Source: an uncultured Candidatus Saccharibacteria bacterium | GTDB lineage: Bacteria; Patescibacteriota; Saccharimonadia; Saccharimonadales; Saccharimonadaceae | Length of the DNA: 48,332 nucleotides | Assembly (NCBI GenBank): GCA_947166405.1 | Contig: CAMVEA010000004.1 | Coordinates: 1 to 48,332, forward strand | Direction of reading: 5' to 3' | In this document: positions 15,858 through 24,943 of the stretch, piece by piece | Layout: each line of letters begins with the position of its first letter | How positions within the stretch are numbered: position 1 is the first letter of the stretch | Made by a program: the position numbers and the translations under genes | The notes under the pieces: generated by a model | Seen by the model: only the letters and a program-made list of their open reading frames with translations | Told to the model about the DNA's origin: nothing | The model's database searches: none

Positions 15858-17734
15858 ATAAACATAGTCTAAGACCGCACAAGAAAAAGATAATCTTGGG
15901 CATAATCAGCATAATATCATGTCTTATAATTAGTGTTCTAATTGAATGCTTTTATTATAATTATAAAACCCTAACCCTATCCGATTCGGAGCAATCAATT
16001 CAATCTGTTCCATTTGAAAAGAAAAGAAACGACAAAAAAATCATACTCAACCTAGATGTCAAAGATCATTACATACGCAAGCTCATCATCGATTACGAAG
16101 CCAATAACGACACCAATTATTCTATTTCCTACACATATAATGATTTATACAATAGCCAAACTGATGACACCATTACAGACAGACTAGAAAGCACATTCAA
16201 TAAACTAATTACCAATATCGATAAAGACATTTCAACAATCGCAATCGAATTTGAAGATGGCAAAAACCTCAAAATCAATAACATCACAATCGACAACAGC
16301 TTTCACTTTAATCTCCGTCGGGCAATGTTTATTTTCCTATTCTTAATTCTAATATGTTGCGCGTTATTCTTCTTTCGCTCCGGATTTAAGACCGAAAAAA
16401 TCCATATTTATTTTGCCACCTTCGCCTCCATCATTGGACTAATGTTCTTAATATCACAACCAATCGGCGTCTTTTATTCGTGGGATGATCAGACCCATTT
16501 TCAAAGAGTAGTTGATTGCTTTGGAGGAAAAATCTCCTACAGCAATGGAGAATATAATTATACAGATACCGATATCGCAAATAGCGTCGGACGCGATGCC
16601 ATCAACTCCTCAGAAGAGCAAGCAATTCAAAACGATTACATTGACTCCGACATCAATCCAAACTATGAAAAAAGTCTCGGCCGTCTTAGAAACTATAGCC
16701 GCATCCCATACCTCCCGATGATTATTGGCTATCACACCGCAAAACTCTTCTCTCTTCCATTTAATGTCTGCTTTATGGCCGGCAAGATACTCAATCTCAT
16801 TTGCTATATCGTACTCATGAGCTACGCTATCAAAACCCTCTTTTCAGGCAAACGCCTTCTAGCCATAATTGCTTTACTACCCACAAACCTCTTCTTAGCC
16901 TGCCAATATTCCTACGACCCCGTTGTTTTTGCCGGACTAACAGTTTTCTTAGTAAAACTGTTTAACATCTTTTTAGACAAAAAAGCCACCCTCGATCGCA
17001 AAAGTATTATCATCATGGCAACATCAATTTCCTTCGCATGTCTCGCTAAAGCCGTATACGCCCCCTTCCTCCTTCTAGTATTTCTAATTCCCAAGGCCAA
17101 GTTCAAGACGGCAAAACACTCGCGAATCATCAAAATAGGCTCTCTAGTATTATTCTTCATACTGCTAAGCACAATGGCCCTACCTGCCATTGGTGGCTCA
17201 TATGACGATTCACGAGGTGGCGACACATCGGTCACTAGACAGCTCGTTTCAATAATAACACACCCAATTGATTATCTAATAATGCTAAAAAACACCGTTT
17301 TTACAGAATTTCTACCCAAATTATTCACCTCATATACATACTCAAATTTTGCCTATATGGGTCCCCTAGACAGTTATTCCAATACCTCAATCATTCTATT
17401 CATCCTCATCATATTTGCTTGCCTAACCGATAACGCACGAAACACATTAAGCAAACAAAAACGTATCGCAACGCTACTTGCAACTCTCATTATTATCTTG
17501 CTAATTTGGAACGCCCTATATCTTTCTTTCACCCCAGTAGGGTACAGTACTATAAACGGAGTACAGAACCGCTACTTCCTGCCATTACTGTTCCCTATAC
17601 TATTCTGTATCCAAACTCAAAAAATCAAATCAAATATTTCACCCAAAGTATACAACGCTATAATACTAATAATACCAGCTATATTATCGTGTTTTCTAAT
17701 CTATGATTTCATACTAACCCCATACAGTTTCTAA
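15839..17734 (+). CDS. DUF2142 family polytopic membrane protein
   Basis: Protein of 631 residues. An N-terminal helix at about 19-38 is followed by a ~110-residue outer domain, then about ten more helices. The block PIGVFYSWDDQTHFQRV near residue 205 and the downstream layout match DUF2142, whose members resemble GT-C glycosyltransferases using lipid-linked sugar donors. The acidic WDD pair in the first outer loop is in the place of the GT-C catalytic Asp. Its start lies inside the exporter ATPase gene, indicating coupling. A glycan-modifying role is likely but unproven. Confidence 0.75.
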   Translation: MERAKIDKHSLRPHKKKIILGIISIISCLIISVLIECFYYNYKTLTLSDSEQSIQSVPFEKKRNDKKIILNLDVKDHYIRKLIIDYEANNDTNYSISYTYNDLYNSQTDDTITDRLESTFNKLITNIDKDISTIAIEFEDGKNLKINNITIDNSFHFNLRRAMFIFLFLILICCALFFFRSGFKTEKIHIYFATFASIIGLMFLISQPIGVFYSWDDQTHFQRVVDCFGGKISYSNGEYNYTDTDIANSVGRDAINSSEEQAIQNDYIDSDINPNYEKSLGRLRNYSRIPYLPMIIGYHTAKLFSLPFNVCFMAGKILNLICYIVLMSYAIKTLFSGKRLLAIIALLPTNLFLACQYSYDPVVFAGLTVFLVKLFNIFLDKKATLDRKSIIIMATSISFACLAKAVYAPFLLLVFLIPKAKFKTAKHSRIIKIGSLVLFFILLSTMALPAIGGSYDDSRGGDTSVTRQLVSIITHPIDYLIMLKNTVFTEFLPKLFTSYTYSNFAYMGPLDSYSNTSIILFILIIFACLTDNARNTLSKQKRIATLLATLIIILLIWNALYLSFTPVGYSTINGVQNRYFLPLLFPILFCIQTQKIKSNISPKVYNAIILIIPAILSCFLIYDFILTPYSF

Positions 17735-17742
17735 TAATCTGT

Positions 17743-17748
17743 TATAAT
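17743..17748 (+). promoter_or_regulatory. -10 element of the DPM1-like glycosyltransferase gene
   Basis: A TATAAT at 17743-17748 lies 9 bp before the ATG at 17758, so the transcript would start within about 3 nt of the start codon. No ribosome site is present. Confidence 0.5.
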
Positions 17749-17757
17749 ATATAATAT

Positions 17758-18459
17758 ATGAAAGTGTTATTAATTGTTCCAGCGTATAACGAAGAAGGTT
17801 CAATAGAGAAAACTATCGAAAGCATATCTAAAGCAAATTATGACTACATAATTATAAATGACGGGTCATCCGATCACACACACGCAATCATAGAAAAAAA
17901 CAATTACAACCATATCGACCTTATTTTTAATCTAGGAATCGGCGGCGCTGTCCAGACCGGCTACAAATACGCTTTTGAAAACAACTATGACATTGCCATC
18001 CAATTCGACGCTGATGGTCAACATGACGTTTCGTACATCGATAAGCTCATCGATCCAATCAAAAACAATAAAGCAGACCTCGTCATCGGCTCATGCTTCA
18101 TCAATAAATCATCAAATAACTTACGCTCCTCCAAAATTCGTCGCCTCGGTATCCATTTCCTGTCAAACGTCATCAAGCTCTTCTCCGGCAAACGCATTCA
18201 CGACCCCACCTCAGGCTTTCGCGCCGCCAACGCCAAAGTAATCGCCAAATTCGCCAATAACTATCCTCAAGAATATCCAGAGCCAGTCTCCAATTTCGAA
18301 ATCCTAAGATACTCCAATCTCAGAATCAAAGAGGTTCCCGTCAAAATGAATAAGCGCACAGCAGGCAAATCCAGCATTCATTCTTGGAAGACCCTCTACG
18401 CCGCCCTCAATGTCCTATTATCAATAATCATTATCAGCATTAGGAGAAAATCATCATGA
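17758..18459 (+). CDS. GT2 polyprenyl-phosphate sugar transferase-like (DPM1 type)
   Basis: Glycosyltransferase of 233 residues, GT-A fold. LLIVPAYNEEGSIEKTI opens the domain, IINDGSSDHT binds the nucleotide, and FDADGQHD is the metal-binding DxD. The IHDPTSGFRAAN motif is typical of dolichyl/undecaprenyl-phosphate mannosyl- or glucosyltransferases. Such enzymes load a sugar on undecaprenyl phosphate for use by GT-C enzymes and GtrA-like flippases, both present nearby. Overlaps the next gene by 4 bp (ATGA). Confidence 0.87.
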   Translation: MKVLLIVPAYNEEGSIEKTIESISKANYDYIIINDGSSDHTHAIIEKNNYNHIDLIFNLGIGGAVQTGYKYAFENNYDIAIQFDADGQHDVSYIDKLIDPIKNNKADLVIGSCFINKSSNNLRSSKIRRLGIHFLSNVIKLFSGKRIHDPTSGFRAANAKVIAKFANNYPQEYPEPVSNFEILRYSNLRIKEVPVKMNKRTAGKSSIHSWKTLYAALNVLLSIIIISIRRKSS

Positions 18460-18800
18460 CAAACATCCAAATCGAAATGACTATAGCAACTATCATATTA
18501 TTCATTATTATCATGACATCTCTCAAACACAATTCCATGTCCATCAAGAATTCCATCTCTTGGCTACTACTACCTATCATTTTTGCGCTGATCGCCATCT
18601 TCCCTAATCCTCTTACTGCATTAGCTCATTGGCTTGGCTTTGAGACGCTCTCTAATTTCATCTTCCTTGTTACAATCGCTCTATTAATAGTTCTTTGTTT
18701 CTCTCTCACACTAACGGTTAGCAAACAACAACAACAAATCACAAAGCTCATTCAAGAATTATCAATTATGAAGAAAAGGGACAAAAAGGATGAAAAATAA
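18456..18800 (+). CDS. DUF2304 small membrane protein
   Basis: Small protein of 114 residues with three predicted helices (about 8-22, 33-50, 64-88) and a charged, Gln/Lys-rich C-terminal helix (SKQQQQITKLIQELSIMKKRD). This layout and its place straight after a DPM1-like transferase match DUF2304 proteins, which commonly form pairs with such transferases. A role as membrane partner of that enzyme is inferred. Translation is coupled on both sides. Confidence 0.75.
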   Translation: MTNIQIEMTIATIILFIIIMTSLKHNSMSIKNSISWLLLPIIFALIAIFPNPLTALAHWLGFETLSNFIFLVTIALLIVLCFSLTLTVSKQQQQITKLIQELSIMKKRDKKDEK

Positions 18801-19584
18801 TATTCACACATTCGTCATACTCGCATACAAAGAAAGCCCTTTCCTAGAAAACTGCGTCAAATCCATTCTTAACCAATCAAAATCAAGTAGCGTATTAATC
18901 GCCACCACTACACCCAATTCCTACATCTCAAGAATAGCTAACAAACATCATATCAAAATCGTAACAGGCCGACACACAAACATAGGAGGAGATTTCGACT
19001 TTGCCATTCACTCTGCCGTCACTCCACTCGTCACCGTCGCACACCAAGATGATGTTTATAAGAATAATTATGCAGAGCAAGTAATAACTGCATACGAAAA
19101 ACATCCAAATTCCAGCATTATCTTCACTGATTATTTTGAAATCCGCGATAACACAAATATCTACACTAACACCAATCTCAAGATCAAACGCATTCTCCTC
19201 ATCCCAATTCGCCTCAAAAAATCACTCAAATCATCCCTAGCAAAAAGGCAAATACTCCGCTTTGGTTGTACAATATGTTGCCCATCTGTAACATTTGTCG
19301 CCAAAAACTGCCCATCAAAAATTTTCAGTTCTAACTTCCAATGCAACGTCGATTGGCACGCATGGGAAAAACTCAGCAAACAAAAAGGTGCCTTCACATA
19401 CATCCCTACTCCCCTCATGGGCCATCGCATTTCTCAAGAAACCACCACTACAGACATCATCAAACAAGGCATTCGCACAAAAGAAGATTATGAATTATTT
19501 CGTCGTTTTTGGCCTAAACCAATCGCAAGAGTAATAACAAAGCTTTACAAAACCAGCGAAAAGTCTAATTCTCTAGAGCATTAA
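18790..19584 (+). CDS. GT2 family glycosyltransferase
   Basis: Protein of 264 residues. FVILAYKESPFLENCVKSIL opens a GT-A domain, and VTVAHQDDVY supplies a DD metal site in place of the classical DxD. NVDWHAWEKLSK resembles the acceptor-side ED/DW region of family 2 enzymes. Its start overlaps DUF2304 by 11 bp. Its 3' end overlaps the convergent rmlD gene by 20 bp, an unusually tight arrangement. Acceptor and donor are unknown. Confidence 0.8.
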   Translation: MKNNIHTFVILAYKESPFLENCVKSILNQSKSSSVLIATTTPNSYISRIANKHHIKIVTGRHTNIGGDFDFAIHSAVTPLVTVAHQDDVYKNNYAEQVITAYEKHPNSSIIFTDYFEIRDNTNIYTNTNLKIKRILLIPIRLKKSLKSSLAKRQILRFGCTICCPSVTFVAKNCPSKIFSSNFQCNVDWHAWEKLSKQKGAFTYIPTPLMGHRISQETTTTDIIKQGIRTKEDYELFRRFWPKPIARVITKLYKTSEKSNSLEH

Positions 19585-20464
19585 TATATCGTTCCACCGC
19601 CGTCTTCCACTCGGGCAACGGTTCGAACCCAACCTCAACCAACTTCGACTTATCAAGCCGTGAATTAAATGGTCTCTTCGCCACAGTCTTTCCCGCAATC
19701 TTCTCATACTCTTCGGTCGACACGCGCTCAACTTTCACATCCATTCCAGCCACTCGATAAATCTCCTCGGCAAAGTCCGCCCACGAAATATATCCCCCTT
19801 CATTCGTCGCATGATAATATCCATATTTATCCGTCTCAATCATGTCCACCAACAACCTTGCCAAATCATACGTATAAGTCGGTGTCCCGATCTGATCATT
19901 TACCACCTTCACCACAGGATGAGTCTTTCCTACATTAATCATCGTTTTTATAAAGTTCTTTCCGTTCTTCCCAAATACCCAAGCAATTCGCACAATAAAG
20001 TATTTATCCAAAATCCGAGCCACTTCCAACTCACCATCCAGCTTAGACTGACCATATACATTTATCGGGGCGTAATTCTTATCATCTGGTTCCCATGGTC
20101 TTTCTCCAGTACCATCAAACACGTAGTCAGTCGATATATACACTAGCTTCGCGTCCATTTCTTTTGCCGCAAGTGCCAAATTCCTCGTGCCATCCACATT
20201 CACTGCGCGCACCACCTCCAAATTCGCAGGATCTTCTGCTCCATCCACGTTTGTCCATGCCGCACAATGCACAATCACATCCGGCTTCACTTCGCGCACC
20301 ACATCCATCACCTTATCTGCATCGGTAATATCAAGTATTACATGCTCAAACTCTGCATCAGATTCAGCCCTATCAGCCCCCACCGCCTCATATCCTCTCC
20401 GAGCCAGCTCCCCCATTACATCATGCCCCAACTGCCCACTCGTACCAGTCACCAATACTTTCAT
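19565..20464 (-). CDS. rmlD: dTDP-4-dehydrorhamnose reductase
   Basis: Last enzyme of dTDP-L-rhamnose synthesis, reducing dTDP-4-keto-L-rhamnose with NAD(P)H. It has 299 residues: GTSGQLGHDV is the Rossmann dinucleotide motif, VYISTDYVFDG contains the catalytic Thr/Ser region, and YGQSKLDGE gives the YxxxK pair. The ATG follows the rmlB stop codon with no gap (TAGATG), and its ribosome site GGAGG lies within the rmlB end. Confidence 0.95.
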   Translation of the reverse strand: MKVLVTGTSGQLGHDVMGELARRGYEAVGADRAESDAEFEHVILDITDADKVMDVVREVKPDVIVHCAAWTNVDGAEDPANLEVVRAVNVDGTRNLALAAKEMDAKLVYISTDYVFDGTGERPWEPDDKNYAPINVYGQSKLDGELEVARILDKYFIVRIAWVFGKNGKNFIKTMINVGKTHPVVKVVNDQIGTPTYTYDLARLLVDMIETDKYGYYHATNEGGYISWADFAEEIYRVAGMDVKVERVSTEEYEKIAGKTVAKRPFNSRLDKSKLVEVGFEPLPEWKTAVERYINALEN

Positions 20465-21493
20465 CTATTTACCTCCATACATCTTTTCGTAATATTCTTG
20501 GTAATCACCTGATATGATTTCTTCCCACCAATCTTTGTGATCAAGATACCACTTAATTGTTTTCACAATCCCATTCTCAAACTTTGTCTCCGGTTCCCAC
20601 CCCAGTTGTGTCTTAATCTTCGTTGGATCAATCGCATACCTCCTATCATGCCCCTTCCTATCTTCTACAAACTCAATCAGTGACTCTGGCTTGCCCAACT
20701 CTTTCAAAATCAACTTCACAATATCAATGTTCGCCATTTCATTGTGCCCACCCACGTTATACACTTCCCCTACACAATCAGCATGAATAATCATATCGAT
20801 TGCCTTGCAGTGATCATCTACATACAACCAATCTCGTACGTTCAACCCATCACCATACACCGGTAACTTTTTATCATGCAAAGCATTAATAATCATCAAA
20901 GGAATCATCTTCTCAGGAAAATGATATGGTCCATAATTATTCGAACACCGCGATATCGTCACCGGTAACCCATACGTCCTATGGTATGCCAACGTCACCA
21001 AATCAGCCGAAGCTTTCGATGCCGAATATGGCGATGACGCATGTAAATTCGTCGTCTCCGTAAAGAATAAATCTGGCCTATCAAGTGGTAAATCACCATA
21101 CACCTCATCCGTAGATACCTGATGATATCGCAAAACACCATGTTTTCTACAAGCCTCCATCAACACCTGTGGACCCATAATATTAGTCTCAAGAAACGCT
21201 CGTGGATTCACGATCGATCTATCTACATGCGACTCTGCCGCAAAATTTACTACAATATCAGGCTTCTCCTCCTCGAACAGTTTATCCACCAACTCTGCAT
21301 CCGTAATATCGCCTTTTACAAAGCGAAAGTTTTCATTCTCCATTGCTTTTTTCAGCGTTGACATGTTCCCCGCATATGTCAATGCATCCAAACACACAAT
21401 CCTGTAATTAGGGTATTTCTTCAGCATATAATACACAAAATTCGACCCAATAAACCCCGCTCCACCAGTTACAATTATTGTTTTCTTTTCCAT
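20465..21493 (-). CDS. rmlB: dTDP-glucose 4,6-dehydratase
   Basis: Second enzyme of the rhamnose pathway, 342 residues. TGGAGFIGSNFV binds NAD, VSTDEVYGDLP carries the conserved Thr-Asp-Glu active-site triad typical of RmlB, and YSASKAS gives the catalytic YxxxK. It lies third in the rmlA-rmlC-rmlB-rmlD operon with a GGAGG site before its ATG. Confidence 0.96.
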   Translation of the reverse strand: MEKKTIIVTGGAGFIGSNFVYYMLKKYPNYRIVCLDALTYAGNMSTLKKAMENENFRFVKGDITDAELVDKLFEEEKPDIVVNFAAESHVDRSIVNPRAFLETNIMGPQVLMEACRKHGVLRYHQVSTDEVYGDLPLDRPDLFFTETTNLHASSPYSASKASADLVTLAYHRTYGLPVTISRCSNNYGPYHFPEKMIPLMIINALHDKKLPVYGDGLNVRDWLYVDDHCKAIDMIIHADCVGEVYNVGGHNEMANIDIVKLILKELGKPESLIEFVEDRKGHDRRYAIDPTKIKTQLGWEPETKFENGIVKTIKWYLDHKDWWEEIISGDYQEYYEKMYGGK

Positions 21494-21515
21494 TAACCTC
21501 CTCTAGGTCTCTACC

Positions 21516-22070
21516 CTATATTTTAAATTTAAAATCAAGCTCAGCTAGCTTTGGATGCTTCAAATCTTTCTCGGATAGTATCAGCTCACCATCAATTTCC
21601 GGCCAGTCAATACCCGCAGAATCATACATAATTCCACCTTCATCCTCAGGATGATAAAAATCATCACATTTATATGCAAACTCAGCCGTTTCAGACACCA
21701 CCACAAACCCATGCGCAAACCCCCTTGGTATCATCAACTGCTTATGATTCTCGGCTGACAACAATTCTCCAACCCACTTCCCATATGTAGGTGACCCCTC
21801 ACGTAAATCTACCGCCACATCAAACACTTCACCCGACAATACTCTCACGAGCTTAGCCTGAGGGTGTTCTTTCTGAAAATGTAGCCCCCTTAGCACCCCT
21901 TTCCGTGACGACGACTGATTGTCTTGCACAAACGTATAATCAAGCCCCGCCTCACGAAACGCCTTTTCGCTATACGTCTCCATGAAATACCCACGCTCAT
22001 CGCCAAATACTTTTGGCTCAATTACAAACACATCGTCAATCTCGGTTGGTGTAAAAACAAAATTACCCAT
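21516..22070 (-). CDS. rmlC: dTDP-4-dehydrorhamnose 3,5-epimerase
   Basis: Cupin-fold epimerase of 184 residues, full length. Family motifs include DERGYFMETYSEKAF, FVQDNQSSSRKGVLRGLHFQ, with the catalytic His, and IPRGFAHGFVV. Its ATG overlaps the rmlA stop codon (TAATG), showing translational coupling. Confidence 0.95.
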   Translation of the reverse strand: MGNFVFTPTEIDDVFVIEPKVFGDERGYFMETYSEKAFREAGLDYTFVQDNQSSSRKGVLRGLHFQKEHPQAKLVRVLSGEVFDVAVDLREGSPTYGKWVGELLSAENHKQLMIPRGFAHGFVVVSETAEFAYKCDDFYHPEDEGGIMYDSAGIDWPEIDGELILSEKDLKHPKLAELDFKFKI

Positions 22071-22954
22071 TAGTCTTTCATCTTCCCTTCTGCCACATTG
22101 TATAAATGCTGACCATAAGATGATTTCCTATACTTTCTCGCCGACTCCAACAGTTCCTCTGTAGAAATCCATCCTTTCTTATACGCCACCTCCTCAGGAG
22201 CCGCAATCTGCACACCTTGTCGTTTTTGTACTACTCGCACAAAATCCGATGCATCCGCAAGTGAATCCATAGTCCCAGTATCAAGCCACGCAAATCCGCG
22301 ACTAAGCAACTGCACATCTAGCTTCTTTTTCTCCAAATACATTTCATTAAGTGTAGTAATCTCTAGCTCACCCCTATCCGACGGCTCAACTTTTTTTGCC
22401 ATCTCGGCCACGCCCTTCGGATAGAAATATAATCCCGTCACTGCGTAATTACTCTTCGGCTCCTTCGGCTTCTCTTCAATCGATACTGCATGCCAATTAT
22501 CATCAAATTCCACCACACCAAACCTCTCTGGATCATTCACATGATAGCCAAACACCGTCGCACGACCATTCTCAGCATTTTCCACCGCTTCATTTAAAGT
22601 CTTCGTAAACCCACCACCATAAAATATATTATCCCCTAGCACCATCGCACACGCATCATCGCCAATAAAATCCTCACCAAGTATAAATGCCTGCGCCAGC
22701 CCATCCGGTGATGGTTGCACAGTATAATAAATATCAAGCCCCATCGCTTTCCCATCCCCAAGCAATCTTTGGAAATTAGGCATATCATCCGGCGTCGAAA
22801 TAATCAAAATATCCCTTATCCCAGCCAACATCAACGTCGACAACGGATAATAAATCATCGGCTTATCATACACTGGCAACATTTGCTTCGATGTCCCTAG
22901 TGTCAACGGGTAAAGCCTCGTCCCCGAACCCCCTGCCAAAATAATACCTTTCAT
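22070..22954 (-). CDS. rmlA: Glucose-1-phosphate thymidylyltransferase
   Basis: First and normally feedback-regulated enzyme of dTDP-L-rhamnose synthesis, 294 residues. The nucleotide-binding loop is [11 protein letters not shown], followed by [18 protein letters not shown] and VLGDNIFYG with the metal-binding Asp. It heads the rml operon behind a recognisable promoter. Rhamnose is probably used by the adjacent glycosyltransferases. Confidence 0.96.
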   Translation of the reverse strand: MKGIILAGGSGTRLYPLTLGTSKQMLPVYDKPMIYYPLSTLMLAGIRDILIISTPDDMPNFQRLLGDGKAMGLDIYYTVQPSPDGLAQAFILGEDFIGDDACAMVLGDNIFYGGGFTKTLNEAVENAENGRATVFGYHVNDPERFGVVEFDDNWHAVSIEEKPKEPKSNYAVTGLYFYPKGVAEMAKKVEPSDRGELEITTLNEMYLEKKKLDVQLLSRGFAWLDTGTMDSLADASDFVRVVQKRQGVQIAAPEEVAYKKGWISTEELLESARKYRKSSYGQHLYNVAEGKMKD

Positions 22955-22980
22955 ATAAACTCCCTGCTTATCTTACCCCA

Positions 22981-23009
22981 ATTTTACCATAAACTACATT
23001 AAGTCTCAA
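22981..23009 (-). promoter_or_regulatory. rml operon promoter
   Basis: On the minus strand a -35 TTGAGA (23009-23004), 17-bp spacer and extended -10 TGG-TAAAAT (22986-22981). The leader is about 20 nt. Confidence 0.65.
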
Positions 23010-23049
23010 GCATAAGCAATCTAGAGCAACCCAAGGCGTCATTTTAAAT

Positions 23050-23907
23050 TCACCGCAACCTCGCTTTTATTCGTTCCCTCTCATTCTTCATAGCTTTTAA
23101 CACGCTATCACCCAAATCATACTCCCTAGCAAAATAATCGTGCATTTTCTCCACTTCATTGTAATGTTTATCCCCCTTCTTCGACTTTCCAGTCACACTC
23201 CCACTATGCACCCTAAACTTATTCAATGACTTCCGATTATACGCAATCTTTCCTCCCTCCAAGATCTTCACATAAAAATACCAATCCCCTACTTGAGTAA
23301 ATTCCAACGCCTCATCCAAATACTTCAAATAATTCTTATCTCGTTTTATTACTACGCTAGACACGTTCGGTATCGTACACCTAATCGCCATAATCTCTCG
23401 TATTTCATCTTTTCCATCTTTTATATAGCTTCTCTTATAGTGACCACTTTTTTCCTTATCTCTCGACCATCTAAAATTTGGAGCAACCATTAATCCCATT
23501 TTATTAATAATCATCGACTCAGTATAAGAAATCACAACATCCGGATCATCAAACCCCCTCATTACTTCGGTCAAGAACTTCCGACTCGACAAATCATCCG
23601 CCTCCGCAATCCATACATAATCCCCAGTCGCTAACTCAAATCCTTTTTTCCATTGCCGCATCGCTTTCCCCGAGTTCTTCTCATTCTTCACAATTCGCGT
23701 CTTAATCTCCGGATACTGTTTATTAATTTTTGCTAATTTCCTCTCAATCACCTCCACGCTATTATCACTCGAACAATCATCCAACACAATTAACTCATAT
23801 ATTGGATACGTCTGTCTCACTATCGAATCAAGCCTCTTCTCAATATACCTCGCATAGTTATAACTTGGCACCACTACCGACACCTTCTTATTTTGCGAAG
23901 TAGCCAT
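23050..23907 (-). CDS. GT2 family glycosyltransferase
   Basis: About 285 residues. VSVVVPSYNYARYIEKRLDS and IVLDDCSSDNS form the nucleotide-binding part, and WIAEADDLSS is the metal site. A C-terminal basic helix (MKNERERIKARLR) may lie at the membrane. An upstream TTG at 23919 is possible, but the ATG at 23907 preceded by GAGGAGG is preferred. It overlaps the upstream glycosyltransferase gene by 20 bp. Substrate unknown. Confidence 0.85.
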   Translation of the reverse strand: MATSQNKKVSVVVPSYNYARYIEKRLDSIVRQTYPIYELIVLDDCSSDNSVEVIERKLAKINKQYPEIKTRIVKNEKNSGKAMRQWKKGFELATGDYVWIAEADDLSSRKFLTEVMRGFDDPDVVISYTESMIINKMGLMVAPNFRWSRDKEKSGHYKRSYIKDGKDEIREIMAIRCTIPNVSSVVIKRDKNYLKYLDEALEFTQVGDWYFYVKILEGGKIAYNRKSLNKFRVHSGSVTGKSKKGDKHYNEVEKMHDYFAREYDLGDSVLKAMKNERERIKARLR

Positions 23908-24943
23908 AAGCCTCCTCAACCTCCTTTACAAACTCTTTTCCATAATAATGCTTCAGTGCATACGTTTTCGCACACTTCGCAATTTTCTGGTTTTCATCTG
24001 GATGGTTATATAAGTATTCCAATTTATCATACCATTCACCAGGCTTCGCTAAAAACCCATTTTCTCCATCTTTTATCGCCTTCTTATACGCATAAGTCGG
24101 CGAAGCAATCGTCGTCGTCTCCACCACCGCTGCTTCAAAGAATTTCAACTCCGACTTACAATTCGTAAAATCGTTTATCACGAGCGGAGCAATATTCACG
24201 TCCACCTCTGCAATCAATCGTTGCAACTTCAAATAATCCACAGGAGCTATCACCTCTACTCGCCCCGTATTAATCCAATTTTGCATATTATCCGAAAACT
24301 TCATATAACCAACCACTCTCAGCTTCACATCCTCATGCTTTTCCATGAATCGCACCAACTCCGGTTCCACCATAGCAAAATCCTTCCGATGCGTCGGCGA
24401 TCCAGAAAAATACCCCACAACAAATCCGTCATGTTTTTTCTTTGGCAAACACTCATTCGAGACTTCAACCTGCTCTTTATTCAACGAGTTTCGTATTACT
24501 TTGTAAGGTTTACCAAAACTCCGTTCAAGCTTCTTCCCCAAAAAATCATTCGTACAAATAAACCCATCCACTCTCTTCGCAATCCGCCTAATCCCCCATA
24601 TATACCCAGCCCAATAAACGAAATTACGACTCCCAGTTCCTCTCATCAATATTGGCAAATCCTTATAGTCAAACACTAAATCATCCAAATCAAATACCAC
24701 TTTTGGTTTTTTTCTTTTAGCTTCATTTATCACTTCAACAACAGTATTATCTTTGGCCGATTGTCTTTCCACTACGACTAAATCGCTTTCAATTAAACCT
24801 TTACCTTCTATCAAATCCTTTTTATATAACAATTCAACATTATACTCATTGTTTCCCTCCAACACCTGATACACATTCATACATCGATAACGATACTGTG
24901 CACTCTTTTTATCTTCTACTATATAAGAAATTTTCTTACCCAT
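23888..24943 (-). CDS. GT4-like (GT-B) glycosyltransferase
   Basis: About 351 residues. The N-terminal half carries KKISYIVEDKKSAQYRYR and VVFDLDDLVFDY; the C-terminal half has VVGYFSGSPTHRKDFAMV, NIAPLVINDFTNCKSELKFFEAAVV and the ENGFLA motif of GT-B enzymes. A longer reading frame starts at 25105 but would overlap the upstream gene by 170 bp and has no family support. The ATG at 24943 overlaps the upstream stop by 8 bp and is preferred. It probably adds a sugar to the same glycan as its neighbours. Confidence 0.85.
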   Translation of the reverse strand: MGKKISYIVEDKKSAQYRYRCMNVYQVLEGNNEYNVELLYKKDLIEGKGLIESDLVVVERQSAKDNTVVEVINEAKRKKPKVVFDLDDLVFDYKDLPILMRGTGSRNFVYWAGYIWGIRRIAKRVDGFICTNDFLGKKLERSFGKPYKVIRNSLNKEQVEVSNECLPKKKHDGFVVGYFSGSPTHRKDFAMVEPELVRFMEKHEDVKLRVVGYMKFSDNMQNWINTGRVEVIAPVDYLKLQRLIAEVDVNIAPLVINDFTNCKSELKFFEAAVVETTTIASPTYAYKKAIKDGENGFLAKPGEWYDKLEYLYNHPDENQKIAKCAKTYALKHYYGKEFVKEVEEAYGYFAK

